DNA from: Lycium barbarum | Lineage: Eukaryota > Streptophyta > Magnoliopsida > Solanales > Solanaceae | Length of the DNA: 64,000 bases | Direction: 5' to 3' | Assembly: GCF_019175385.1 (NCBI RefSeq) | Contig: NC_083340.1 | Coordinates: forward strand, 13,218,336-13,282,335 | Shown: positions 41,523-54,045 of the stretch, in pieces | Numbering within the stretch: the stretch's first letter is position 1 | How the letters are laid out: every line of letters begins with the position of its first letter | Made by a program: the position numbers and the translations under genes | The notes under the pieces: generated by a model | What the model was told of the DNA's origin: nothing | The model's database searches: none | Seen by the model: the letters and a program-made list of their open reading frames with translations, nothing else

Positions 41523-43087
41523 TGTTACACCCCGAAAAATTTCACGTTACAAGATCGTAGACGGCGTGGTACGAGCTCGGAAAAGAGTAAAGTTATACAA
41601 GGATTAGGGATAAAGATCAGATGATCTGAGTATAATAATACATATATGTATGACATTTGGAGACCATAAGAGGGTGAATCGGTCCATATGTTGCTTGCTG
41701 AAAAGCCCTCATCACTGTAAGCCAAGTGGGGCCCACTCACCGGGACTTTATAAAGGACATATGAAGAGATATATAAGTAGTACATGGAAAGTTGAGCAAG
41801 TCCTAAGAAGGATCCTTAAGCCAAATATGGGCATAAGCCCTCCAAAAGGACGATTTAAGGAAACATTTTCGGATGATCTGAGTTAGAGGGGCCAAAACAA
41901 CATTATAGGTTTGTAATTTGGAAAAACACCAAGAATGAAAGTTGTAGATAATTGAATTAGATTTCCAACCATAGGTCGTGGTCCCACACACAATATCGAT
42001 ATCAAGAGTTATGACCTTTTTACTGAACGAACGCGCAGGCTGAAAAATTAAGCCAGCGCGAACGCGCCCAAACAGGGCGCGATCGCGCTGAAGGAATTTT
42101 AAATCGGTCCAGGCAGAACCTGGACCGCTATTTAAAGGGGATTACCCCTTATTTTCCTCAAGAAACACCTCAAATATTCTTCAAAAATCTGGAGAATTCT
42201 CCCCAAACCCTCAAGCCAACTTTTTAGCCCAAACCAGGTAAAAATTCTCAAATTCCGGTCTAGGCGACGTATAGTTACAACTACAAAATTGTATAGTGAC
42301 GCGTTATGGCTTAAGATCAAGGTGGAGAAGCGAAGATACGGAAATATTATCGAGATAAAGGTATGAATCTCTTCCTATTTATGTTAGTACCGGTTTAGTT
42401 ATGGAGAAAACGTGGTTAAATAATTGTATAACTGGTTGGTTAGTTATGGAAGTTGGAAAACATCGTGTGGGCTGTTCTATGGAATACTTTAGAGTTGGAA
42501 ATGATGTTATTGGTGTTGATATTGTTATTGTTGTTGTTGGTTGTTGAATTGAGAATTCGAGCTAGGCATATAAACAGGGAAGATGCTGCCCAATTTTCGG
42601 CAGAATATAGAATAGTTTGATTTGAAACTTGGAACAAGTGTTCAATAAAGAGTCTAACGTTAGTATAACTCCTCTTAAATGTAGACTTGCGAGCTCGGAC
42701 GAATAAGTGTAGCTAATAGGAGGTCGAACAGGTATGTTAAGGCTAAACCCTTTCTTTCTAAAGGCATGATTCTTTGTTATAAACCTTTGTGCCATATCCA
42801 TAATATCCTTGCTTCCACAAATTCTAGAAGCCTATGAATCTCATGATCCTTATGATATTGTTGAGCTTACTCATGATCTTGAGACTATTATTTGTGATTG
42901 ATCTCACCTCATAATACTTGTTCTTTCGAGGTGAGATATAGCGATGACGATTCTAAGATAGTTGATCTTCTAAGGAAGAATATAGTGATAATGATAATGC
43001 TAATGATGATGTTGGTTTCATTTATGTATTTTTATGTGTATGTATGTATGTATGTATGTATGTATGCATTGCATCCCGCTGATCAGC

Positions 43088-43255
43088 TGGGGATAACATC
43101 GAGTCCCGCAAGGGCCGAGTACTGATAAAATCAAGTCCCGCAAGGGCCGAGTACGGATAACATCGAGTCCCGCAGGGCCGAGTACGGATAATATCGAGTC
43201 CCGCAAGGGCCGAGTACAGATAACACCGAGTCCCGAAAGGGCCGGGTACGGATAT
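43088..43255 (+). repeat. 33-bp minisatellite in solo LTR, 5 copies
   Basis: Unit CGAGTCCCGCAAGGGCCGAG followed by TACGGATAACAT, with substitutions and one 1-bp deletion in the third copy. Confidence 0.92.
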
Positions 43256-43620
43256 GACAGATGTATGTATAGTAAGTGTATGTGAATGCATAGGTATGTA
43301 TGCTGTGTATGGATGTGTATGAAATGTTTTTCCTGTAGACGAGTAGTTTACATGATAGAGATCTTAAGAAGAGTACGAGGTATAATTACTTACTTTATCT
43401 TATGTTATCAGTACTTTATCTTATGTTATCTTCACTCTGATATCATACTACTATTCATACCTTACATACTCAGTACATTGTTCGTACTGACGTCCCTTCT
43501 TGTGGACGCTGCGTTCATGCCCGCAGGTGCAAGTAGACGAGACGAGGATCTTCCATAGTAGGCTACCTGCAGGTACCAGTTCTGATTGGTGAGCTTCATT
43601 TCTTCCTGGAGCACTGCCGA

Positions 43621-43622
<2 letters not shown>

Positions 43623-43684
<62 letters not shown>
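43623..43684. repeat. (AT)n microsatellite in solo LTR
   Basis: About 30 uninterrupted AT repeats. Confidence 0.95.
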
Positions 43685-43685
<1 letters not shown>

Positions 43686-43977
43686 TTTGTTCAGGGTATG
43701 TCGGGGCCCTGTCTTGACTTGTATACTTCAGTCATGTTCATAGAGGCTTTGCAGACAGTTCTTGTGTACAACTTAGTCATAGTGTGACAACAGTAATGTT
43801 GGCATCATGGTTCCAATGTACACACACTTATGCATGATGTTATATTCGTATTTAGCCTCTCGATCCCATTGTTTCCATTTGAGACACGAAGGATGTAAGT
43901 TATAAGTTGGTTCGCTCGGTTTCCGTAAGGTGTCGGGTGCCAATCACGCCTTACCAAGGGCGGGGTATGACATTGGG

Positions 43978-44310
43978 CATCTAAGAAACAACACACTGTT
44001 GCAAGGTCAAGTGCAGAGGCAGAGTATAGGGAATTGGCCTCAGCTGCAGCTGAAGTTACTTGGATCACCTACATTTTTAGAGACATTGGTGTCACATTGA
44101 CATCAGCTCCAATTCTATTTTGTGATAATCTGAGTGCACTATACATGACTGTGAATCCTATCCTACATGCTAGAACCAAACATGTTGAAATGGATTACCA
44201 TTTTGTAAGAGAAAAGGTGGCTAGAGGACGGCTCATAACTCACTTTGTAAGATCATAAGATCAGCTAGCTGACATTCACACCAAGGCACTCACAAAGTAG
44301 CAGTTTGCAG
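43978..44310 (+). pseudogene. Copia element 2 RNase H, second half
   Basis: Resumes directly after the duplicated TTGGG with KQHTVARSSAEAEYRELASAA..., FCDNLSALYM and HVEMDYHFVREKVARG, and ends at ADIHTKALT, with TAA stop at 44257 and TAG at 44299. Joined to the left half it would be a continuous RNase H apart from these stops. Confidence 0.8.
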
Positions 44311-44365
44311 GATTTAGGAGCAAGCTAGGAGTGGATGTTCCGCCTCTCACTAGCTTGAGGGGAAG

Positions 44366-44694
44366 TGTTGAAGATGTTGAAGTTGAAGATACAAGTAGTG
44401 CACAAAGCAGCATTTCATGCAAACTGCATGCATGCACAATACAACCATATACGACCTAGTATACTATGTGTATAAGTATACATTGTAATTAAGGAGATTG
44501 TAATTAAGAAAATTGTTAATTAAGGTAAATTAGGATCCTAGTAGAAGTAGGAGTTAGAATCCTAGTAGGAATACCACTGTTGTAAAGGCGGCAGAATAAG
44601 GCTATAAATATAGCCTTTGTATACATGATATACACACACAAAAAGCTAAAAGAAAGCTCAGCTTTTGATTACTTCTTGTACTGTGTTATCCACA
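44366..44694 (+). repeat. 3' LTR of Copia element 2
   Basis: Starts TGTTGAAGATGTTGAAG, with a 9-bp direct duplication not in the 5' LTR, and ends TATCCACA before TGAAC. Confidence 0.9.
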
Positions 44695-44699
44695 TGAAC

Positions 44700-47600
44700 T
44701 TCCTTTGCAATTTGATCAGCATAGTTACATCTTTCAATAAATAATTATCAGTGATTCTTCTATCAATGTCAGCCTCTTATTGTTTGTTGAAAATGATGTG
44801 AAGCAACATGGAATCTAGATCTTGTAATCCAACCTTGTCTCCACCTAACTGCCGGTAGACGATGCATGTTTTCCTTCTCTTGGTTAGTATATCTCCAAAA
44901 TTTGAAAAAGATAATGGAGTTTTATTCAAAATGTCCCCGTCGAACATAGATAAAACGTGTTCAAAGACTCCAATTGTAAAGATAAATTTGAGTTACTCGA
45001 AAAGCGAAACAATATAGAATTAATATCATACAAACTATTTATCCCATGTGAAGGTTGATAGTCAGGTAAAATTTTGATATAGTTATACTCCCTCCATTAA
45101 ATTTTATATGATTCGAATAAGTCAAGTTTCTTTGAACGCTTCGGTCAGATAGTCTTCACTTATCTTTCCTAACGTTTAGAGTAGTTATGATTGGGATGAG
45201 AACGGAGCACCGATCTTCAAAATAGACCAAATCAATGTTGGGTATCCTTTGCCTCTTAATTATCTTCTCATCTATCTTCTATTTACCAACGACTGTTCAT
45301 TCAACTAATTCATTCCAAAAAAGATTGTCATTTTTCTATATTTGAAGATAACTTAACTTTGAACTTCTCTTATTTTACCCTTATGATATGCTTTTGCGGC
45401 GATTAAAATCCCATGATATGTTTAAAACTACAAGTTTCAAAAGTTCAGATTTTATTATAAGTGTACAATAATCCAATTCTCTTTATTATAGTTCCATGTC
45501 ACTATAAAATAAAATTAAAAAAAATAAGAATTGCCTACAAACTTTGTCGCTAAATAGCTAGTGACTAACAAATCTTTTTGATAATCGATCACTAATCTAT
45601 TGCTACATAGGATGCTAATTCATTGCTACATAGGATTAGTGACAGATTTTTCTGTTTAGCTATGCATTTTGTTCATCGCTAATTTATATTTTTATATTAG
45701 CGTGTGAATTCCAACTATTCTCCCTCCTGCTTTGATCTGATAAATCATTAACCTACTAACAAACAAAAATAGCATATTCAAATGCATGATAGAGAATGGA
45801 TGTCTGACAAATAAATGCACCCATCATTTAATTTTAGTATTATAGAAAAAGAAAAATATATTCTTTTATTTTATTGTATATTTATATTTCAATAATTGAT
45901 AGTATTTGTTCGACCATCCAATTCACGCTCACCCAATTCATGCAAAACTAAAAAAAATTGTGTTGTTTGTTGTGTTAAATTAGCCCAAAGATATATATCC
46001 TTAAAATGGTGTGATATTCTGCGTTTTTGGCTAAAGCCGCACAGTTTTCTCCAAAAGACATCATGGCATTAAGATATCTTATACCTTATATGTAGCTTCC
46101 CAATCTTTTCATCTATTAATGTGGGATTTTATTCGCACACCCCACAATTTTCACCAAAGTAATCTAATTAATGGTAGCTGTTCAAGACAACCGTACCACT
46201 GATTTCGTACAAATAGTAAAATACTTTTCGCATCTATTAGCGCAAGATGCTTAATTTACTTCATCTTGTGTGCAAATTTGCCGTTAGATAGTTGAATGAG
46301 GGAAAGTAATTCTAAATAGTTAATTGGTTAAAATCTCTACTGCAAAAGTTGTGCAGAAAGAACCCTACACTTATCTGCATCTCATGTATGTTAACATCAT
46401 TAGTTTTAGATTCGAATGAATCCCGTAACTTTTATTTAGACTCTATATTTGTATTAAAAATTTTATTAAATATGTATAAATATATAGTTGCGAACCCACT
46501 AACTATGACGACAATGGATTTGGTGGGAAATTGAGAACTCATAAACTCTAAATTCAGGCCCTACCTTTGACACCATTAATCAATGTTAATTTATCATGGT
46601 TATGTCATAAATTAATTAAGGTGAGAATATTTATTAATGAACTATAATTTAGTTACAAGAGTGAATATGAAGACACATGTCATACATTTATTAGATTGGT
46701 GGAACACGAGTAATTTTTTACCGAAGCCATATCATACTCCATCTTTAATTTCTAGTCAACCAATTAGAGACTTTTGTGAAGCTAATTAGGTGATCAGTTG
46801 TTTTTAATATATAGCCTTTAGGATCTACAATCTGTTGGACTTTATATCATTCATATTCAGTAAGTGAGCGCAACCAAGACTCAGTCACAAAATTAAAGAT
46901 GCCACCAAAACTTGCATCGTTTTCCAGTCCATACTCGTTTAATAATTCTATATACAAAATTTTATGCCCATGCAGGTAGAATGAGACGTTTGAACAAACG
47001 AATAGCATAATATCTACTAATTGAGTGAGATGATTTTGTCTTGTACTTATATAGTTATATATCTTAGGAGTAGTACTGGAAAAGCCAGCAATACACAGAG
47101 ACCCATAATTGGTACTCATGGAGACTGCAGTAGATGAAAGCATATGACTTGACTTCACTGATAAAACCAGTTTTGAAAAGTCACTTTCCAACTTCATTCA
47201 GAAAGGAGTAACTGATTTTGGATCAACAATATTAAGTAAAATGATTTTGTCTTGTACCGTTAAGATCTCCCTTTTTTATAAAGGCAGGATAAGTTAAAAT
47301 TGGTTTACCCTACCTCTAATTAAGTTAAACTACTTAACGCAGTTTTCACATAGGATTAGTTATTCAAATTGGATTACATCAATATCCCGTCCCCTTTGAT
47401 ACTATTACCTGTGCATATCTATCTAAGATCATAGAAATGACAACATAATTTGATCGATATTACTCCCTCCATCTAAAAATACTTATAGTCCTTACTAAAA
47501 ATATCTGTCTCACAATAGTTTTCATTTTAAATACTAAGCTAATATTAAGTAGTTTTAATTTTTCCCATTAATTTCAACATTGAAAAGGGACTACTTCATT

Positions 47601-47807
47601 GGTGCAGTTGGCATAGATATATAATAAATATTTATTGTGGAGAAATAACATGGTGCAATGTTTTAAGAGAATAAATAGTCAATTAAGTACTTCCCTTATT
47701 AATGTTTTTTTAAGGGATGTGTAAATGAAAAACCGGACAACTATTTTGAGACAAAGGGAGCAGCATATTTTTTAAGATATACTAACACAGTCATTTTATA
47801 TTTTGAA
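44700..47807. other. Host spacer with paralogues elsewhere in window
   Basis: 44700-45065 matches 12440-12915. 47222-47480 matches about 59850-60080 (AGTAAAATGATTTTGTCT and CACATAGGATTA blocks). 45525-45700 has GTCGCTAA/TTAGTGAC motifs in both orientations, like the subterminal repeats of the CACTA-type end at 62869. No ORF has gene-like features. Confidence 0.5.
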
Positions 47808-48083
47808 GGGGAGCTTTGGAGTAACTGGTAAAGTTAATGTCATGTGACCAGTAGGTCACGAGTTCAAAGCATGGAAATGGCCTCTTGCAGAAATGCAGGA
47901 TAAAACTGTTGGAGTAGCTGGTAAAGTCACTGCCATGTGACCAGTAAGTTACGGATTCAAGGTGTGGAAACAACCTCTTGCAAAAATGCAGGATAATGCT
48001 GCGTACAAATAGACCCTTGTGATCAAACCTTTTTGTGGACCCCGCGCATAGCGGGAGCTTAGTGTACTGGACTGTTCTTTTTT
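47808..48083 (+). mobile_element. Dimeric tRNA-derived SINE
   Basis: Two tRNA-like heads in tandem: 47808-47905 and 47906-48083. Both run GGAGTA(A/G)CTGGTAAAGT, CATGTGACCAGTA, then TTCAA-type B box (degraded) and CCTCTTGCA-AAATGCAGGATAA. Only the second continues into the body GACCCTTGTGATC, CCCCGCGCATAGCGGGAGCTTAGTG and a T-rich tail. The same body is a common SINE in Solanaceae. Confidence 0.75.
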
Positions 48084-48572
48084 AAAGTCGTATTTATACT
48101 TGCAGGTTTTCTTTAGCCACTTCACTAATTAAAGAAGTCCTATATTTATAGGGTTAGAAGAAAACTATCCTGAATATTAATGTCTAAATATGAATTCAAA
48201 TTTTAAATAAACCTGAAAATACCAATAGTTTTAATAAATCACCAAACTCATTTTTGCATTTCATTGTGGAATAATCACTTCATATAAAATTATAAATTTA
48301 ACTCTAAAGCACCATTTGACTTCATTCATAAATATAAATATAGAGATTTTATTTTGCATGCCAAGTTGCCAAAATCAGATCCGGCTCCTGTCCATTTCTA
48401 TTCTCTCCATTTTCCTCAAGTTCTTACTTAAATTAAAAATACACGGCATAAATTAAAATTAATGGCTAAAATTTGATTGATTAATGCAAGATCTCAACCA
48501 TAATTTAGAATATTAACATTCCAGCTATTTTCTTCCAAAACTTTTGTAACCCCCAACTTAAACTACATATTA
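48084..48572. other. Unassigned spacer
   Basis: A/T-rich, no supported feature. Confidence 0.4.
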
Positions 48573-50323
48573 TCTTGTCAATTAATATATTAAAAGAAAT
48601 TCTCTCCCTTCCTCCTCTTTTCCTGCCTCGTATCTTTCTTCAGATTTTTCTTCTTTTGAATCGATAACACACTTTAACAATTATTATCTAATTTACAATT
48701 TACTTTTTCCCTCCGCCTCAAACGAGACATATACTCATCCAAAATTCCAAGTGGAAAAGATTAACTCAAAGAGAAGTTCTGAAATCACCAAAGTGTCGTC
48801 ATCCATGCAATAGCTATTTTTAAAGAGAATGTTCTAAAGAAAAAATGCAATTAGGAGATTAACTCAAACAAAAATTGGAAGATAGAATGTAAAAAAAAAA
48901 AAAATCCGAAGAAAGATACTAGGCAAGAAAATAGTAGGAAGAGAGGGAAAATATCTATATAAAAATTTCGGTGAGTGACACTCTCTTGAGCTAGTATTTT
49001 CATTTATCTTTATTCTCAAATTTTTAACCTTTTTTCCCCTCCTATTCTGCATCTTTACCCTTAGTTTTCAAAAGACACGCCTCTTCGGTGCTTCCATTAA
49101 AATTTCAAAAATTACACCGATTCATTAATCCTCTTAATGAGAAGACCCCATTCCTTAGTATTAATTATCTTATTCATTACTCCTTTTTTATTCTTCTCCT
49201 TTGCTTTCTTTTTGAAACAAACTTTTACCATGACAGATCCTATGCAAAGCCAGGAAAATTTTATTTCTTTCATTACATAGTATCCTGTGTGAACAATCAG
49301 CTTAAGCATCAAGATAAGCATGTTTAATTCTTACAATTATGTTTAGATATTTTAGTTTCTTCGTTTACTGCGTGTACTTAGAAGAGAAGGGGAATTTCTT
49401 GATTTATTTATTCCTTTTTATTAAGAATTATATTCTCTCTTCTAAGTTCTAATATGTGATCTATTTTTATCTGCTGCAGATGGACCAAAGCTTGACACTC
49501 ATGCGTGACTTGGCCATTCTCGAGTATGGAGTAATGACAACGTCTTGGGCTACATTCGACCGAGAGAAAAAGCGGAACTAGCTTGGGCTCACCTATGACT
49601 GAATTTTTCCTTTTCTGTAGCATTCGTTTGTTATGTCTTTCTTTTCTCTTAAGATTATTTTTACTTATTTGACTTTGGTTTTCATCTAAGGTTTAGACTT
49701 ATGTTTAAACATGATATTGTTAACTAGGTCTTAACTAATCACTTAGAATGACTATTCTAATTTTGCCGTAAAAAAGTTTTATCATGTAGTGATGTTTTAA
49801 TTAAGGACTTTAAAAAATAATAGATCCAATCTTTTAATGGACAGTATTTGTTCAAGAACCAAAGAAAAACTGTTTTTCTCTTATAATATTATAGCAAGTG
49901 CACAATTTGGATTTCTTTTGTTAAAATGTGACTCTTGAATTGATCCTTGACAGATTCTACGTAACTAAAAAAAAAAAAATGAGACGCCACTTTCTCCCTT
50001 AGTCTAACTTTTCTTCATTTGCCAAATGGAAGACTTCCTCTGGGATTAAAGATTGTGTAATGTGTTTAATTATGTATTCTTCGTAGCTATTTTCCTATGT
50101 AAGATAGTATAGTATTATAGCTTAATCATTTCTCCTCTTTTCTTTTCCCGATGTGTTGCCGTTTGTAAATGAAAATATTGAAATTAGAGTATTTTTCTTT
50201 CACTCTTTCCTCCTGAATCATCTTTATTGCCTTTTTGTGTCCTTATTATGTCAACTAATTAGTAAGAAAATTTGAATTTATTGTGTCATTTATAACCGCG
50301 GGAAGCGCGGGTAAATTTACTAG
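48573..50323 (+). mobile_element. Possible non-autonomous Helitron
   Basis: The 3' end is strong: hairpin CCGCG/CGCGG (50296-50310), then 9 bp, then CTAG at 50320-50323 followed by T. The 5' end is a guess: TCTTGTCAATTAATATATTAAAAG after A at 48572, a usual Helitron start pattern. Inside, at 49470-49580, CTGCTGCAG followed by ATGGACCAAAGC looks like a splice acceptor plus exon start, perhaps a captured host fragment. Confidence 0.45.
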
Positions 50324-50650
50324 TTTAATATATTTATGAACAAGATAATATGTTCCTAGATTGTGGATTACTAAAATTTTGGAAGAAAATACATGGAATA
50401 TTAATTTTCCAAATCATAGTTAGGGTATTGCATTAACCAATTAAATTTATTGCATTAATCAATTAAATTTTAGCCTATGTCATGTGTTTTTAATTCAAAC
50501 AAGAAATTAACAGAAGAGAAATAGAGAGCAATCGGATCCCAAGAATCGTAGTTTCATTCACTTGCATTAAATGTGTGGTCCCTACAAAACTTTCCAACAA
50601 AAGCAACTAGTTAAACTAATACTATGAAAAATAGCAGAGTACCTTTCTAA

Positions 50651-50904
50651 GAGCCTGTTTGGATGGGCTTATGCTTATAAGCTTATAAGCTAAAAAAGAA
50701 TAAGTTGTAGTAGTCTAACTTATTTTTTTTTTGCTTATAAGCTGTTTTCAGCTTATAAGCTGCTTTAGATAAGCTAAGTCAAATGGGTCCAGTTATTTTT
50801 TTGAGCTTATTTTAAGCACAAAATGACTTTAAGCTGGCCAGCCAAACACTCAAAAAAATTGAAAACAACTTATAAGCAATTTATAAGCCAATCCAAACGG
50901 GCTC
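50651..50904. mobile_element. MITE with 3-bp TAA duplication (PIF/Harbinger-like)
   Basis: Left end GAGCCTGTTTGGATGGGCTT; right end, on minus, GAGCCCGTTTGGATTGGCTT. Flanks TAA at 50648-50650 and 50905-50907. The inside repeats CTTATAAGC in palindromic form. Confidence 0.82.
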
Positions 50905-50950
50905 TAAATCACATATTTATAATCTGATAAAATATATCGTTGTTTAACAT

Positions 50951-51097
50951 TGAAAGAGATTAATTTCGTGATTATTCTCATTGATTGAGTTGGTAAATAT
51001 ACCATAGTTACAATGTCCTATTAGGATACAAACTATACTAACCTAAAATAGAAGATTTACAAAATATTCTTTTACTACATATTTACACTATTTATCA
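50951..51097 (-). repeat. 3' LTR of Copia element 3
   Basis: 147 bp, TG...CA on the plus strand. Differs from the 5' copy by C/T in ATTATTCTCATTG. Confidence 0.92.
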
Positions 51098-52500
51098 CAC
51101 CCCCGCAGTCGAAACGGGAGGTTTACGAACGCTGAGACTGTCCCGAAAATCTTCAAATAAGGCCTGTGGCAGTCCTTTAGTGAAAATATCGGCGAGCTGA
51201 TATCGCGACGGAACATGAAGGACACGGACGTGGCCGCGCGCCACCTTTTCGCGAACAAAATGTATATCCATCTCAATGTGCTTGGTGCGCTGATGTTGGA
51301 CTGGATTCCTGACAGGTAAATGGCACTGACATTATCACAATAAACTAAAGTAGCCTTAGGGATCGGACAATGTAGTTCCAAGAGGAGGTTACGTATCCAG
51401 CATGATTCAGAGACAACATTAGCAACCCCCCTATATTCTGCTTCCGCACTAGAGCGGGAAAGAGTAGGTTGGCGCTTAGATGACCAGGATATCAAATTAT
51501 CTCCCAAAAACACGCAATAACCCGACGTCGAGCGTCTGGTGTCTGGACATCCCCCCCAATCAGCATCAGTGTATGAAACCAAATCAGTAACTGAAGATGA
51601 GTAGAGATGCAACCCATGATCAAGAGTACCCTGAATATACCGAATAATCCGCTTAAGAGCAAGCATATGCGTATCTCGTGGAGCATGCATATGAAGACAA
51701 ATCTGCTGTACGGCATAAGAAATATCCGGTCTGGTGAAGGTAAGATACTGAAGAGCACCTGCAAGGCTCCGGAAATGAGTGGGATCGTCACACAGATCGC
51801 CAGAAGAGGCACTGACCTTCGGTTTAGTGTCAACCGAAGTGGAAGAAGGCTTACACGAGGGCATTCCTGCACGTTCAATAATGTCTGTAGCATAACTTCG
51901 TTGTGATAGAAACATACCACCCTTGTGACGGGTCACCGCAATGCCAAGAAAATAGTTCAAAGGACCTAAGTCCTTCATAGAAAATTCTGAGCCAAGAAGG
52001 CCCATAATAGAATAGCGGAGAGCATCTGAAGAAGCAGTAAGAATAATATCATCCACATATAGTAAAATGTAAGCCAAGTGGTGCCCTTTGTGATAGATGA
52101 ACAAGGAGTGGTCAGACCTGCTATTAGCAAAACCAATGGAAGAAACAAAGTCAGCAAATCTTTTATACCAAGCTCTCGGTGCCTGTTTAAGCCCATATAA
52201 GGACTTGCGCAACAAACACACATAATCGGGACGAGATGGGTCTCTAAAACCCATAGGCTGATGCATATAAACCGTCTCCTTGAGCTCGCCATGAAGAAAT
52301 GCATTTTTGACATCCAACTGATGAATGGGCCAATGTTTAGATAGAGCTAGACTTAAGACAGTGCGGATCGTTGCTGGCTTCACGACCGGACTGAAAGTCT
52401 CACCACAGTCAATGCTAACCTGCTGTGTTTTGCCATCACATACAAGACGGGCTTTATGCCTCTCAAAATCACCATTAGACTTTTCTTTATGAGTAAAAAT
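51088..52500 (-). pseudogene. Copia element 3 RT and RNase H
   Basis: A 431-codon frame (52383-51088), preceded in frame by coding for HKARLVCDGKTQQ after a TAG stop at 52501-52503. QLDVKNAFLHG places the first RT Asp at residue 24, LYGLKQAPRAWY at 63-73, YVDD at 109-112. RNase H shows TDADWGGC, RSSAEAEYRG and YCDNVSA. After YLSG the frame slips by one base, so the last 60 or so residues are out of frame and run into the LTR. Key catalytic residues are intact. Confidence 0.85.
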
Positions 52501-54045
52501 CTACATAGACTGAATAACATTCACATTAGGTGGACGGGGTACCAAATCCCACGTCTTATTTTTAATAAGAGCATCATATTCATCATCCATGGCCAATTTC
52601 CAATTCGGGTCACGTAGCGCATCCAACGGTTTACGAGGTATGGGGGACTTGATAACCGCCGCATGTAGATTAAATGGGTGCTTGGGTTTGAAAATCCCGC
52701 GCTGACTACGAGTGACCATGCGTGTGTGGGTATTAGGCTGGACAGGTGGAGAAATGGTCGAGTTTTGCGGGGTGGTGGGAAGCTGGTGGGGGAGAGGGGC
52801 GGACTGGTCCTGCGTAGAGGACGATGGAGGCTGCTGCCCAGGTGGGGAGGGGTCAGCGTGGTCCTGAGTCACGGGCAGCGACGGAGGGGGACAGGGCAGC
52901 GGTGGAGGGCTAGCGGCTATATGATGGATCAAGTAAGGAGAGAGGCCATCATCAAGGAAGTCATAAGAGGTGGGAGCCGGAGTATGGATTTTGGAAAACG
53001 GAAATTGAGTCTCATCAAATAAAACGTGACGACAAATAATGATTTTATTTGAGGATAAATCAAAACATTTGTAGCCACGATGGTTTGGTGGATATACCAA
53101 AAAAACACATGGAGTTGACCGAGGGTGCAACTTGTGAATAGTAGTAGACGGAAAAAGGGGATAACATACACACCCAAAGACTCGGAGATGAGAATAAGAT
53201 GGTTTCCGTTGGTAAAGGACCTCTAAAGATGATTTGTGACCCAATAGCTTACTTGGTAAAATATTAATGAGATACGTCGCCATTTGCAATGCATGATGCC
53301 AAAAAAACGGAGGAATGGAGGCATGAGCAAGAAGAGTCCGGATGACATTATTTAGTGAACGAATTTTTCTTTCTGCTTTCCCATTTTGAGAGGATGTATG
53401 AGGACACGAAAGACGGAAAGATATCCCATTGGATGCACAAAATTTTCCGAATTAACTATTAGTATATTCCCTCTCATTATCACATTGGACATTCTTGATA
53501 GGACGTTCAAATTGAGTAAGAATATGGGTCTTAAAATCCATGAATTTTGAGTAAACATCAGATTTTCTAGCCAAAGGGAAAGTCCACAAATAGTTGGTAA
53601 AATCATCCAAAAACAGAACATAATAACGATGGCCCATAGAACTCAAAATTGGAGAAGTCCACAAATCACTATGAATAATGTCAAATGGAAACAAAGTTTC
53701 GGAAATAGAACTAGCAAATGGCAACTTAACATGTTTACCAAGAACGCAAGAATGACAAATACTAGATGAACTAGAACTATTACATTCAATGCTTTTATTA
53801 CGCTTAAGAAAATCCAAAATAGAAGCTCCCGGGTGGCTCAAACGATCATGCCAACGGGTAGAAGACAAGGCAGCAAAAGTCGACGGTGAATTGGTGGAAA
53901 ATTTGAAGGTGGACAATAGATAGAGAGCACCCCTACTATTACATCTCATGAGAGCCATCCCCGTCCGGAAATCCTTCACAGAAAACCCATAAGGATCAAA
54001 TTCAACACTCACATAGTTATCAGTAGTAAATTTACGAACCGATAT
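52501..54045 (-). pseudogene. Copia element 3 integrase and linker
   Basis: 54012-53452 includes the pre-integrase zinc region (HDRLSHPG...CNSSSSSSICHSC), first Asp in DIIHSDLW, and second Asp in VQCDNE. A TAA stop at about 53449-53451 follows EYTNS. The catalytic Glu region SSQNGKAERK is downstream. 53289-52501 continues INILPSKLLGHKSS, HLRVFGCVCYP and a Pro/Ser-rich linker, ending at a TAG stop in place of a Trp codon. Confidence 0.8.

Larger units (their letters stand above)
41523..43972 (+). mobile_element. Solo LTR (Gypsy/chromovirus-like) nested in RNase H of Copia 2
   Basis: Starts TGTTACACCCCG, ends GGGGTATGACA, flanked by TTGGG (41518-41522, 43973-43977). 2450 bp with no gag or pol and no primer site or polypurine tract at either end, so I read it as one LTR left by LTR-LTR recombination. 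TGTTACACCCCG...GGTATGACA ends are like those of Tekay/Del chromoviruses. Contains a 33-bp tandem array and an AT microsatellite. Confidence 0.85.
37164..44694 (+). mobile_element. Ty1/Copia element 2, old, interrupted by a solo LTR
   Basis: LTRs 37164-37480 (317 bp) and 44366-44694 (329 bp), flanked by TGAAC (37159-37163, 44695-44699). The primer-binding site TGGTATCAGAGC at 37481-37492 matches initiator Met tRNA, and the polypurine tract TTGAGGGGAAG precedes the 3' LTR. Domain order gag-PR-IN-RT-RH is Copia. LTRs differ at roughly 20 positions plus indels, including a 9-bp duplication at the start of the 3' copy. Without the nested solo LTR the element would be about 5.1 kb. Confidence 0.92.

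Noticed and set aside
52678..53022. 114-codon plus-strand frame
   Set aside because: Antisense to the Pro/Ser-rich linker of Copia element 3.
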